From the NCBI RefSeq assembly GCF_965363235.1, contig NC_134849.1, forward strand, positions 48,306,122 through 48,370,121: DNA of 64,000 nt. The letters run 5' to 3'. Below, in pieces: positions 10,531 to 24,100 of the stretch. How positions within the stretch are numbered: the first letter of the stretch is position 1; each line of letters starts with the position of its first letter. Under the pieces are notes generated by a model. That model did not search any database and was not told the origin of the DNA. It worked only from the letters and a program-made list of their open reading frames with translations. The DNA is from Mytilus galloprovincialis. Lineage: Eukaryota > Mollusca > Bivalvia > Mytilida > Mytilidae. The position numbers and the translations under genes were made by a program.

Positions 10531-12300
10531 GATTGATTCTCAAATTAAAATTATTGTAATTTATTAATTTGTTCATTACGCGACCTTTAATTGTTACAAA
10601 GGTTACAAAGGGAGAAAAGAATCTGCACAAAGAGGGATAACTCTATTTCATAAATAATATTTGTATCTATCATCCATATATACATATCTAATATTTTAAT
10701 ACGACCTAGACTAAATAGCGTTAAAGGTTCATGTGGATCCTTTGGCTGAAATGGCTGCATTATCACCTCAAAATTTACTTTGAATACATACTTTCCTGTG
10801 CATGTGGGACATTTTTACTACATAGTATGCCATAGATAACAAAAAATCAAAAGCATTTTATGTTTTAGAACATTTAGTTTTTGTCTGGATTTAACTGTTC
10901 ACTTTTTTCATTCATGCAGAAGATGATCAAATTAACAAAAAAAAATAAGTTTCACATGATATGATAAACTCACGCACACAGTTTAAATCACCAATTATTA
11001 TCAGATATCTAAGTGTGCCTCTATCGCCCAGTTATATAACACCACTGTTATTATTAACTATGGGAAAGTTCTCAAACCTCTTTCCAAACTTTGTTTATTT
11101 TTGCACTTCTGCATGTGCACTGTAAAATTCTGTTAGGTTTTTTATTTTCTAAAAACATAAAAAAGTATTTAAATGATATTTATCTAGAGTGTGCTATATT
11201 CTAAACAAAATCCAGATAATCTGGTTTGTCTGTTCTCAGATTGAGAAAATGCCGCTATTTTAGCCAAAGACTTCAATATTAACCATTGAATAAGATGATT
11301 GTAGCTTTTAAACATATATACAAGTGTTGTGAATTGTCAGTTAAAATTGATATTTACCATACTGAACACTAGATACACAAATTAAACGATCTTAAGTAAA
11401 CATATGAGGGAACCACATATTCTCAAATACATATACAACTACAACTATGAATTTTTATATACATAAAACAATTACACCGTGAACATTAAATAAAGGATTT
11501 TTAAAGTAAGACTACACAAATCCTTGATTAAATAATTTAAAAAATGAACAAGCTAATGTTTGATAATGAATCTTTTTGAAATCGTTTATTCACAACTATT
11601 ACACACTCTGACCAATGTAATCTTAACATGTTGTTCAGACACATTGCTATTGTTGAAGCCTTAATGCTAATCTATAGACGTCTCTTGATTTTTTAAGTAA
11701 TTTGTACTTTTTGTAGACTCTTATAAAATATTCAAACGGCGATACCGTGTACGATTTTTAATTATCAGCTCTTATTTTTATCTTTACCATTATTACTATA
11801 ATTACTAAGAATTTAGGGTTTCAACTCCGTATTTTGGTATCGTATTTATGTCCCTATTGCCCATATGCTCTTTATGTTTAAACGTCTTTACACGTTTTTA
11901 TACATCCATGTCTTTCGTCGTTTAGGTTTAGCACTCCTGACGATAATAAATCCAGAATAAGTATTCTATTTTAAAACGCATAGCACAGTTGACAACATAA
12001 CTTATCACCAATCAATAACTTAATTTCATGATAAATTTATGTAAACGCCTTGTTAACATCGATACAATTTTATTCATTTCAATACTTTCGATAAAAATAA
12101 GTTCATTTGTCAGTGTAATGTATAATGGTTTGAAAATATATTTCTTCTAATATAAAGGCCATCTTGATTTTGATACTTTTTATCCATAAAGAATATCAAG
12201 ACAAATAGTCTATTTGACAAGACAAATAATTTATTTCCTCAGACACAAAGTTGTACAACAGGTCATATAGGATATTGTAATGAATATGAAATATGAAATA
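10531..12300. other. Intergenic, no gene seen
   Basis: AT-rich single-copy-looking sequence. No frame shows protein features and no splice-bounded exon was noticed. Confidence 0.45.
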
Positions 12301-12305
12301 CAATA

Positions 12306-12610
12306 TAATGATGTGTAAAAGAGGGACGAAATATACCAGAGGGAAAGTCAAACTCATAAATCAAAAATAAACTGACAACGCCATGGCTAAAAATGATAAA
12401 GACAAACAGACAAACAATAGTACACATGACACAACATAGAAAACTTAAGAATAAGGAACACGAACCCCACCAAAACAAGGGGAGATCTTAGGTGCTCCGG
12501 AAGGGTATGCAGACCCTGCTCCACATGTGGCACCCGTCGTGTTGCTCATGTTATAACAAATCCGGTAAATAGTCTAATTCGGTAGGTGACATTCATGAAA
12601 GGGAAGGGGA
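12306..12610 (-). repeat. Abundant mussel repeat family D, minus copy
   Basis: Inverted relative to 8215-8520. A 71-codon minus-strand frame in it is repeat-derived. Confidence 0.8.
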
Positions 12611-12902
12611 TTGTATATATATATAATTTGTGAAACGGTTATTCCATAACGGTCAACCAACTCGTGATGGTGTCCGTAAAATTTACGAAGGTGCAAACGC
12701 TGCGATAGTTGTTCGGTTGTAATAATAAAAGGCACGTGCATTTCGCTAATAAATGAATGGAAAATTGACATGAAAATGTGCCTTTACAGCAGTGTTAAGT
12801 GACGTCATTATGTAATATTTTAAATCATGAAAGGATGTGATACTCGGAAATAAACCACTGAAAATGTTGTGAAGACAAACGACCAATTTCAGAAAAGAAA
12901 AA

Positions 12903-13100
12903 GTTTTTGAAATGGCTGCCGCTTAGTGGCAATGGGGGGAAGGGTGACATCCGCAATTCTAGTTTCACATTCTAATTAAACGCAAATCTTATCGTTAAGA
13001 CAAATTACAAATAAAACTAGAATTGCTATTGCAAGCAATAGCGGATGTCACCCTTCCCCCCCCCCCCCCATTGCCACTAAGCGGCAGCCATTTCAAAAAC
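12903..13100. repeat. Inverted repeat, about 63-bp arms
   Basis: The arms 12903-12965 and 13014-13100 share AAATGGCTGCCGCTTAGTGG and GATGTCACCCTTCC as complements. The right arm carries an extra 16-bp palindrome (CTATTGCAAGCAATAG) and a 14-C run in place of 6. Confidence 0.85.
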
Positions 13101-13189
13101 CTTTAACAGTGAATGCACATATTTGCATGGCTATACATTTTTCTGTAAATTTTTAGTACATTTAGATCATTTTTTAAAAACATGACATT

Positions 13190-13960
13190 TTTGCTGTTTG
13201 CATGGCAACGGCAGCCATTTTGACATTTTCAAAGTCAAAAGTCTCATCTATACATGCCAGTTTACAATAATATTAAGTTTCATTAAGTTTGGAGCATTTC
13301 GAAAATATTTAACATTTTTCCAGTTTCCATGGCAACGGTAGCCATTTTTGAAATTCCAACTGCAAAAGTCTCATGCAGACTTGACAGTCAACAATCCTAT
13401 TAAGTTTCATCAATTTTGGAGCATTTTGAAACTTGAAATTTTTTGACATTTTGATTTGTTCCTATGGCAACAGAGACCATTCCCAAAAGTTAATGGCATA
13501 TACCACATTGGTACATAGGAGGGGCCATACCATCAAAGTTTCGATCAATTTGACCTACCATTTTAAGAAAGTAAATGCCACTTTAAGGTTTTTAAACCAT
13601 TTTGACATGTTTTGCATTGTTTCCATGGTAACGGCAGACATTTTTTAAATTATAACGCCAAATTCCACATCTACCAATGTTGATCATCGTTAATGAAACG
13701 TTTCGTTAAATTTGGAGCATTCTGATATTTTTGAAATTTTTGGTGTAGTTTCCATGGCAACATAGTAGTTCCAATGATTGCCAAAATCCTCCAAAACCAG
13801 TATATAGTGGGCACCTACATTGTATCAAAATATAATGATTCTGAGTTTAAGCATATCCAAATAATTCATTAAAACCAAAAACCGGATTTTTCACAATTGT
13901 TCTGTTTCCATGGTAACGGCAGCCATTTTTTAGTTCCAAAGTTGCACTGCAACTCGAAAG
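13190..13960 (+). repeat. Six diverged units, each with a GTTTCCATGGYAAC palindrome
   Basis: Palindromes at 13196, 13323, 13458, 13619, 13748 and 13904 are spaced 127-161 bp apart. They are usually followed by GGCAGCCATTTT and preceded by AAGTTTCATYAA..TTTGGAGCATT. Confidence 0.8.
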
Positions 13961-14084
13961 TCAGGGTTCCTTGTAATAGTGAACTATCATTTAGATTGGT
14001 TCCTTTGGTTCCGAGAAAGCGGTCGGACAAAATTAGGTGGAAGAAAAATAATAATACGGAAAAAGAAACAGAGGAATAGCAATA

Positions 14085-14113
14085 TGTCACCCGACATTGT
14101 CAATCGGGTGACA
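14085..14113. repeat. Terminal-type hairpin
   Basis: TGTCACCCGA, 9-nt loop, TCGGGTGACA. It may be the right end of the element formed by the preceding inverted and tandem repeats. Confidence 0.7.
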
Positions 14114-17100
14114 TAATAATAGAATAATAACAATACGTTTTTTTTTTTTGTTTTACATCAGCTCAAACATCGGCTTGCATTAGGGAGCTAATTCTTGCTG
14201 ATAAGAAAATCAGTTCCAAAACCAGACTAGCCATTACATATACATTACATTTGATACAAATCTTAAACGTTTGCATGTCACAATACGCAAACATCACTCT
14301 GCTGGTATTATTTTATTCCCAAGATTGTTGTTTTTATCCAAATAATTAGGGTAATTAACATTAATAAAACTTTTTTTCAAAACAAGATGTATTAACCTGA
14401 AATTATGACCATGACTATTTCTGTAAAACTTATAACGTGATAAAGCAATTATATGACTGTAAATATGTATCTATTTTATTAAAATACTTTTAAGAATTGA
14501 AAATTGGTTGAGAACTTTCGAAGGTCTTATATTTGTAAACTTTTAAATATGTATTAATTTTAAGAGATTTTATCAGAAGTGGGTCATGTTACTATTTGAA
14601 CAACGGTTTTAACTGTACTTATGTCTAATATTATTGTGTATAGGTATGATAAAAGAGTGAAACATTACCCATGGTTCATATCATTAATCTGTCAATACTT
14701 TGTACGACGAAGGACATTAATAATCATAGCCGAATATTTCAAATTATATCGGCGTAGCAGTACTCGTTTAAAAAAAAACAAATATCATTCAAGTTAAGGT
14801 TTTTTACCAAACAATATGTTGCAATGTTATAAATTAAAAAAAATAACTAGTTAATTGACTTTATTTTCAAAATGCAACCGATCAATCTTATCTGTAAATT
14901 TATTTTTCTTTAGAACCTGACAGATGTTAATGCAACTTTATAATTTTGGTATATGAATGGGCTTCAACATAGTAATTATAGGAGTGTCTTTTTCAAATAA
15001 AGTTTGCTCCCCGTAATCATTTCATACACATCTTATTGTTTTGATAAATTGATACCATTTTTACATTCTTTTATTGCAAAATTAAACCCTGACACGGAAT
15101 ACAAAACAACAAATACCCCCCCCCCCCCCAACCTAATTTTACCTGTATAGTTTAAATATGTTATATACTGATATTTTTCTGTGCAAAAAAGAGATCGGTG
15201 AAAAAGAACAAGCGAAATCACCAAACAAAGTATGACTAAATATTTGACTGACTGTATTTAATGCAATACTGGGATAGTTCATCTTCAGCAATTAATTCAC
15301 TGATTGTTGGCTCTAACCTTAATCAATAATAATAGTAATATTTGCAATAAAACGATTACGAATAATTGAATGAATTAAAATGTGTGAATCTTTTTTTTTT
15401 TGTGGTAAAAGTCCCTGTTTCAAAGCTTTAAAAAGTGGTGTGTTTACATTTCTCAAAAATTTGATATTCTATTTCTATTTTTTTACTATCATGTACACAT
15501 TTCTTGTTGGGTGCCGTACTACCTGCGTCCTTTCGTAATTTTCCCTAGTTGAACTCAAGCAATATATATCAACAAATATGTTCTTACATTAATGTTAACG
15601 AATGCAAGGACATCACTTGAAATGTTGGTCTCAAAACAAACTCAAATGACCCGAAAAACTTAAAATCTAAATCTCTAGAATCATCGAAAAACATAAAACA
15701 ATTGTGACATTTTGTATCAGCCTATCTGCACTCTACAGACCATTTTTCATTCAAAGGCTGTATTTGTTTTATTATGTCATTATTTAATTTATTTGTTTTT
15801 GTGTTTGCTTGTTGAGGCAAACTACAGAACTTTGTCTACACATATTGACAAAAAAAATCTGATATGGCAAATACTCAAATATAGTTAACGTTTAAACAAA
15901 AAAAAAACAATAGTATAATTCGATATTTGTAATTTTAGCAATTTTTAAAAACAGATAGTTTTACGTCCCGTAAGTTACAACTGGATAATTTTTTTTTAAC
16001 ATGTTTAATAATACGGCGTTATAAAAAACTCAATTTACTGACGATTTTTTATCAAACGCTTTCACTTATATGGGTGTGGCATGATATGTAATTGTAATAT
16101 GCCTTTAAAATGGTGTTTAATGTTCAAAGCATGTTTTGTTTAAAAATTGAACAAAAACAACAGCTTTATTCCATCCAGACCTGTTAATATTAGTGATAAC
16201 AATAACTAAATATCACACTCATTGCATTTAAATCTACGTAGTATTTGCTCATTTTTATTTTTAAACACAAAAATATAACACAGACTAAAACAACAAAAAT
16301 ACAGTGTGGATCAATTAAGAGGCAATGAATTATGATTCTTTAATTTTGGCCGTTCGAAGTCAAAATACTAGAGTACTATGAATAAAATTTATGAGTGCTA
16401 TGTTATAATTGCAAAATAGCGTAACTTTACGTAAAGTAGTTTTATGACACCACATCCCTCTCCCTTTTATTCTGATGAGCGGAATAACAAAATGTAAAAA
16501 AAAAATGAACGTACAATAATAACTTCAATGGTATCAATGTCATTGCAACAAACCCGAATTTCGACAATGTATATCTCATCAGTAAAGCTTGAGGCTAAGT
16601 ATTTCAAACTTTTTACAAGCGTCTAAGAGCTGATCATGATACTACCAAAAAGAACAAATGTAAATTCAAACCTATACGCGAGGGAGATACATTCCTTTAT
16701 TTTGTACTGATTTTGTGTGCATCAAATTTCAATACACAATACTTTCCTAGATTAAAAATCACATTTCCCGTTTATGAAATCATGACTTCCTATAATCTAA
16801 TATCGGTAAAAGTAATTCAGAATATCTTCCATACAGTTCGTCGTAAAAAGTAAAATCACAAAAATACTGAACTCCGAGGTAAATTAAAAACAGCAGTCCC
16901 AAATAAAATGGCAAAATCAAATGATAAAACACACCAAACGATGGATATCAAATCCGTCACATTATGTTTGTAAAAGTCGTAAGTTTTGACGCATTGGTAG
17001 GGTTAAAGTCATATGAAACTTCAAATTTTAGAAAATGTGCATACATTTGAATGACTAAAAAACAAGTGTAAACTTTCTTGTTAAAGAAAATCCTTTTTAT

Positions 17101-20100
17101 CCTCAAAATTTTCATAAATCCTCTGCTATTGATTTAATGTCTTCCCGTACACTAATTCTCAAATGTAAGAATATAGGAAGCCATGATTTCATGAACAGTA
17201 AATGTGCTTTTTAAACTTGCCTCTAGTTACTATGAATATTCTTTGTTGCGTCATTGTATAATTTTTGTTTTTATAGATTAATTTATAATATAAAAATATA
17301 AATAAAGGGTGTGTTTTTGTTAACCCTTTGAACCCTAAATAAACCTCAAAAATCAAACTGAAAGTGATTGTATTCCGACCACTGACTATGAAATAGAACA
17401 GCTTAACATCACTTGTGCAGTGACTTTTGTATTTGATGCAATTATACATTGATGTAACCCGAAATCTACTATACATATTCTATAGCATTACATTTTTGTA
17501 TATTGTTTTCAATGTTTAAATTATTTTTTGGTAAATAATCGGCTTGAAATTTAATAACCGGTACGTGGATACGAATGGTTTTTAATACTGTCCAAAATAT
17601 GTGCCAGTAGTTAAAGGGGTCAAGTAAAATAGTAAATTTAAATGCTGTCAAAATATATTTAAAAAATTCCGTTACGAAATGTGTCCAAATGAATAGCACT
17701 ATTGGTCAGTGAAATGGATCAATTTATTATAAAGTTTTGTCAGTTTTGTGTTCACTATCAGCAGCATGACCACCTCCACTATATTCCTTCATAGATAAAT
17801 AAAATGAAAGAAAGTTTTGAAATAAACAATAGGATTTCCCCGAATGAAGCGGGAATAGCTCAGCATCGATTCTCACAGACTTAATTCATATTAAAAATAT
17901 GAAAGGTTTATTTACCAACATTTCAAATAACACCCTCAGATCATCTCTTTGTAAAAGTATTTCTAATCATCGAACGTGATTTAAAAAAAATATTTGTACA
18001 CATTTGTTTTAGTTCTTCAATTTCTGTGCAATGAAAACCTCTATTGTCGAAAGAGAAGAAGAATTAAGGCAAAAGTATTTTACCGACTTTCAAATCTCAT
18101 TAATCGATTCCAGAAGATACAAATCAAGTTACTACAGACAAAATGAGGGGATCACATGAATTCAAAAAGGACCAAGACCGCGTGCGTAGACAATGTAATC
18201 GTTTATTGCTATAAATGCATTACCTGCCACACAAGGAGACAGTGTTAATATGTCTGTAAAAGGGCATTTTTCTTCTGCAATATGAATTCACGAAGTATTC
18301 AATCCAAAAGAATTTCGAACAGATATATGTAGAATAAAATCAATATCAAAACTAGAAACATTACAAAACGTGTAATAATGGTAGATGTCAAAAGTGAATT
18401 TTATTGATATGCTAGAGAGTTCAGAAATAAAGACATTGACCGATTAACAAATTCATCGTGGAGAACGAAGGCTTTTTGAGTGATAATGTTAGATTCCCCT
18501 ATAACTCTGATGGATTAGTTTATGAGTTTAAAGCAAACCTTAGTAGGTGCCATCGCCATAATAAAAACAAACAATTATAATATATTATTGATAACAACTC
18601 CACTGATACGGTAATATTTTTAAACTCAAGAACGGAAAGTTGACATTACGTTTGTAAGTAGCCGTTTTTGTGATCCGTCAGCATTAAATTCAATTAATGT
18701 AGCATACCATCTTGTTTCTGTTGTTTCCTAAATTTGAAGTTCGCAGGCACATATGAAATATAAGTTCGCATTTAAAATAGATTTTTTTAGTAAAACGATA
18801 TCATTTATATATTTACAAAGTGCAAAAAAAAAGTTTTGCTTTTAGCTTTTCTTCTTGTCTTTAAGGTCTATATGAGAAATTAACACTTGATATGAAAAAA
18901 ATTATTCTGATGATATAATTACGATGTAAACAAAGGGTTATTTTCGTGCAACGTGTTTTGTCTTTTTTATTTTACGTTCAGTCGTGAAAAAGGTTCGTTA
19001 TTCACTGTGTTTCGTGAAATCAGTAAAAAGATCAACGTGAAAGACATTTTTGATTGATCGTTCATTGTGAAATGGCAATTTTATTTCGCATTTTTCGTTG
19101 CAGATACCCCCCCCCCTTACGTCCTCATTAAGAGGGTATACCCAAGTGGAGCCTTTGTCGAGTTTGTTAATACGGATAAAAGAACAATGACATTAAGTGC
19201 CTTTTCGACGAATGCATATTATCAAAAGTATTTAGAAAATCAACCAACCTTTCGGAAAAATTGTAAGCCGTGGAAAGATTAAAATTTAAATGTGATATAA
19301 GCTGCTTTAGACGTCTATATTTTGAATAATGAATCGGTTTATTTTGCTTGTTTAAAGTTTTTAAATTACCGGGTCTTGGCACAACCACAGGTGTCATAAA
19401 TGACCGTACTTAAACCAACATTCCACGGTTTCGTGATAACTGTTTATTCCTTGGAATTTGGTCCGAAAAGGTTAAACAAATGCATGCATAGCAATTTTTG
19501 ATAATTATTTAGATGATTTTACAGTGTTAGGATAAGTTATAGATTTATATCTTTATTAACTGTTTATATGACCGAACTGTCTATGGCTTGACACAATGCA
19601 AACGGAGTTGCAACTGTTTCACAGACACAAGGGTTAAAAGCCTAGATCTAACATTTTTACTTATAATATGTACCATACCTTTTTAACCATTGTTATTTCG
19701 TATACTGTTTTAATCATTAGACTCTATTGTATTGGTTTTTCATGTAGCATTTTCTCCAACCGTTTGTTGGTACTAAATTTGTATAAATCTCAAGAAAGTT
19801 TAGTCTGTCTCTCCGCTAACAGAAATTCTGCCTATATAGAAATTAATATTCCATACGCGACTAATCACCATTATACATCAGGTAACTGATATTTCTGATT
19901 GATTTGTATTTCGAGTATTTATCGATTTTGTCAAGAATATTCAGATTGTAAAACAGCAGAAAGGCGAAAATTCACAGGATTCTGAAAGGATATAATGTAC
20001 GTAAGACATAGATGTGATTAGAGAATTTAAAGCTGAAGTATAATGCAAACTGAAACATTTGATACAGACATTATGCCGTTTCAGTTGTTATGATTTGTCA

Positions 20101-20900
20101 GACAATATATGGAAACTGATAGAACGTTTTAAATGTCAACGCGACAGTGTGTGCCATCATTTCAAAGGTATGGGCAATGCAGTCCCATGTTTTATTGAAT
20201 TGTTTTGATATTTATATTTATCAAAATTGATTAACAAACGTCAAACCTATGAAGGAAAAAATAACACATTTTTCATCTTAATTTATTGGATTATCTCATT
20301 GGAATGTAATCAAATTTTATAGTATACGGTACATTGCTCAACCCTCACATCTTTCCTAATCTCATATATTCATTTAAACACATTTAAACACAGATATACT
20401 AGTATACAAATATAAAGCACTTAAGCTCTTCACTTTAACTTTCACTTCTCCGATTTCAAAATTATCTTTTACATTTCACTCATAATGCTAGTGTTTAAAA
20501 GTTAATAATGCACCAATTAAATCGAACAGATATAAATTAAAAAAGTATTCACACACTGAAATAACAGCAAAGGTTCTAGATTGTATTCTAAAATAAGATG
20601 TAAGAACACTACTAGCATTCCGAAAATAATATTCTCAAAACCAGCCAACTATTGATCGCGTCTTTGGTTAAATCATACAACAACCAATATGCTTGTCCAG
20701 TATGCTAGGCCGCTTTCTTATTATGTTTATTGACTAGAAATCACAGGGGAACCACCTGACACCGTTTATACGTCATATCATGAATATTAGGAATATTTTG
20801 GAATCCTCGTCATAAAACTGTTTTCTATATCTAAGTGTCCACCGAAATAACGATGTCGTCAAAATCTTTTCACCTGTTACCAACTGGCCATTCGTCAAAT
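14114..20900. other. Large intergenic region without a visible gene
   Basis: AT-rich. It holds homopolymer C runs at about 15116-15129 and 19108, and a minus-strand fragment of family A at 16845-16950. An imperfect 40-bp inverted repeat lies at 16757-16797 and 17172-17212. No exon pairs with consistent splice sites were recognised. Confidence 0.45.
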
Positions 20901-20924
20901 TGTATTGCTGAACTGTCTTTATAT

Positions 20925-21199
20925 TTATGCAGATAATTTCATCTTTGAAAATCGAGACGTCACTTGAGCTTGCGGTCGAATAGGGGGTAATGGTGGAATA
21001 GCTGATTTAGTTCTTAAATGTTTAGACTGCTGAAATAGTTTTTCATCGACATACTGATTACTTCCTATGTGAATAAAAATGCCTGCTACAATGTTCAATA
21101 ATAATCCCATGATTACTAACCCCATCGACCAACCAACGGAAAAGTCAATACTGTTAGCACCAGCACCAAACAAGATTACACCAAGAAATCCAAAGAAAC
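20925..21199 (-). CDS. Tetraspan gene exon 3 and stop
   Basis: 275 bases. The acceptor is TTTATTTCAG|GT. It encodes the rest of segment 3, a short second loop, segment 4 (GWSMGLVIMGLLLNIVAGIF) and a basic cytoplasmic tail ending KMKLSA, then TAA at 20927-20925. A minus-strand AATAAA at about 20727 could be the poly(A) signal. Confidence 0.85.
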
Positions 21200-24100
21200 C
21201 TGAAATAAACCAATTGCATATTTACTATAGATGTATTATAAACTGGCCTTGGTTATGTGTACATGTGTTTCCCTTATCATTTGTTTTCATAAAGATAAGT
21301 AATAAGATCTAATAATGGTACAGCACAATGTAAAATCAATATTATCGCGGAGACAATTAGTCATCTGTGGAAAGTCTTCTTACAATAATACGTCATGCTT
21401 TTCTCAGAATGTGTATGACGTATTTACACTGCCATTTAATGCATTTTTGTTGTATGATACGTTGGTCTAAATACAAATACTCGTATATCGGTACTGTATA
21501 TGTTAGTAGGTAGATTGACTGCTCACAAACAAGTTTAGCCCGCCACATGCATTATATGCCAAAACAGGAGCCTTTATATTGGGTGATTGTCATTTTTGTG
21601 TTGTTGTGCGCCGTATTTGTTTTTCATTAATTGTATTTTCATAAATCAAACCGTTGTAATTTCTTGTTTAAATTGTTTCAGATCTTGTCGTGTGGGTACT
21701 TTTACAGATGACTGTATAGTTAAGGTTTGCTCATTATTGACGGTCGTAACGTGCTTGCACCTTCGTCATTTGGACATGAGGAAACGATGATAGTCCGTCG
21801 GAATTGGACAATATATGTCTGACCCGTGTTAAGAGAGAGCCATATCTCTTGCATGTAAAAGACACCCTTGATTTCGAAAAATAGCAAGCTAATGCCGCTA
21901 CAAGGCAGCACTCGCACCCGCAAAGTGGAAAGGTATTAATATAAGTTGCAAAACTTGTTTCCCAATCCACTATAAATAAATATGTTTAAACTTAACTACG
22001 TCATTTGGACTCTGGTGGATAATTGTCTCATTGACAATCATATTCATAAGTTATATAAGTAATCTATATGTTTATAATTTAACAAATCAAACATACTTGT
22101 GATGTAAGATGTGAGTGCAGCTAATCTTCCAACTGCTTTTTCTTCGAATAAGCCGCACATGTACAACAGCATTAAAAGTAGAACAAATAGTAATCCACAA
22201 GTAGTAAATATCTCAATAACTGCAGCACCCATGACCCTACCTTTGGCTGAAATTATAAAATGAGACGAGTTGTTAACAATAAAAAAAAAGTGTGATATCT
22301 AAATCTAATAATGATAATAAAACACATATCATTTTGTACTGAAGTCATAAACATATGAATGAAGACACAGTGCAGTGGCGGTTCCAGGGGGTACGGGGTT
22401 GGAGCCCCCCTTTTTTGGACGATCTATGCATTTGAATGGGGACATGTAGTTGGAACCCTTGTCCTGGGTAAGGACCCCCTTTTTAAAATGGCTGGATCCG
22501 CTCCTGCACAGTTGTTAATGTCAAAGGCTCGTTTACACAGTCGGCGACTGTCGTACTAGTGAGAAAATGCCTGTTCAAAGTTAGGAATATGACAGTTGTT
22601 ATCCATTCGTTTAATGTGTTTGAGCTTTTGATTTTGCCATTTGATTAGGGACTTTTCGTTTTGAATTTTCCTCGGAGTTCAATATTTTTTTAGTGATTTT
22701 ACTTTTCACTGCATGAAATGTGGATTATTTAGTGACAGGATCGTCAATACATATGAAATTAAAATTAAAGGACTTTTTTTGAAAGATTTGTTTTATCTTT
22801 TTCCTTTAAGAATGTTTTTGTATGAATTCTGCTTCATGAGTACAAAATCAAGTGAGCCAGTAGGGGTGCACAATTATTACACATTGGAATACCAATTGTC
22901 TTTTGAAATATCAATTCACCAGACTCAGCCAATATGTTGTCTATCAAAATGTCAAGTATGATATCATTCACAGTATAGTTGGTAGTTTTTTTTTAATCAG
23001 TGCGTTTCTTAACAAAGTTAGATTTTTCATGGTCAAATGAATGCAATTTGTATTCACGAACCCATTTTTGTAGAAAAAAAAAACTCTGTTTAAAGAGGAC
23101 TAAGTTCTGTTTAACTAGGACTAAGCTCTGAAAAAACTAGGACTATGTTTTTTCAATGAATTGGCATTTAATTACTAAAACGAGGTAAAGTCTATGTCTG
23201 AATTTTCAGGAAAGACCACTTTATAAAGCGTGCTTATCTATGTTGTCACCCGACCAGTGACTTGATCCACGAAATTACTGTTAATTTGTTCATTATATCA
23301 TGCACAAAATATTTATAACAAAGAAATTAATTTGAATCTTGAGAAATAGATTTCATGATAGATTAGTTATAAATCTTATAAGATAGATTCAAAATTTCCT
23401 AACGTTCTTTCATAGCCATATGCCGCATGATTGATGATCCTGGTTATTCTTCTGCATGTCGAATAAAATCTGCAAAGAATACTTTTCGTTTTGTAGTAAA
23501 TAAAAACGAGATAGGTCTGTTCACAACTATGGTTATTGATTTAATTTTTGACTGGTTTTTTAATTATACTATATATTTTTTTTTAAATATTTGATAATAT
23601 TATATCATTACAAAAAAAGCGAAATATGGTCAGGAATATGCAATTGTTATCCATTCGTTTGATGTATTTGAGCTTTGGATTTTCCCACTTGCTTAGGGAT
23701 TTTCCGTTTTGAACTTTCATCTGAGTTCGGTATTTAAAAAAAAATACTCGCAAGAATATGTTATAATATATATAAATTGCGTCAATAACTGGAATGCATA
23801 CTGTAACTACGGGGAAAGTTATTTGCCTAAATTGTAAAAAAAACATTACATGGTATAAAAATGTCCTTTCCGAAAATGTTTTAAGGATTTAAATCAAGTA
23901 AACGCTGCTGTAATGCAATGAGAGAAAGAGAAATGAGAATACATGAAAATTCAGACGCAAATTAAACAACGACCCAAACTACAGATTAGTTATTTTTATT
24001 GTTTACAATAATTTCACTATGCTCATATATATTTTTTGAATGGTCTTAGAAGGGTGGAAGTCTCCGATACACAAAAGCTTTTTTTCTTTTTTTTAATCTC

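Noticed and set aside
12263-12478. 71-codon hydrophobic minus-strand frame
   Set aside because: Lies within mussel repeat family D, which is also present at 8215-8520.
13433-14090. Frames over the X-box repeat array
   Set aside because: Short, repeat-derived and on both strands of the same diverged units.
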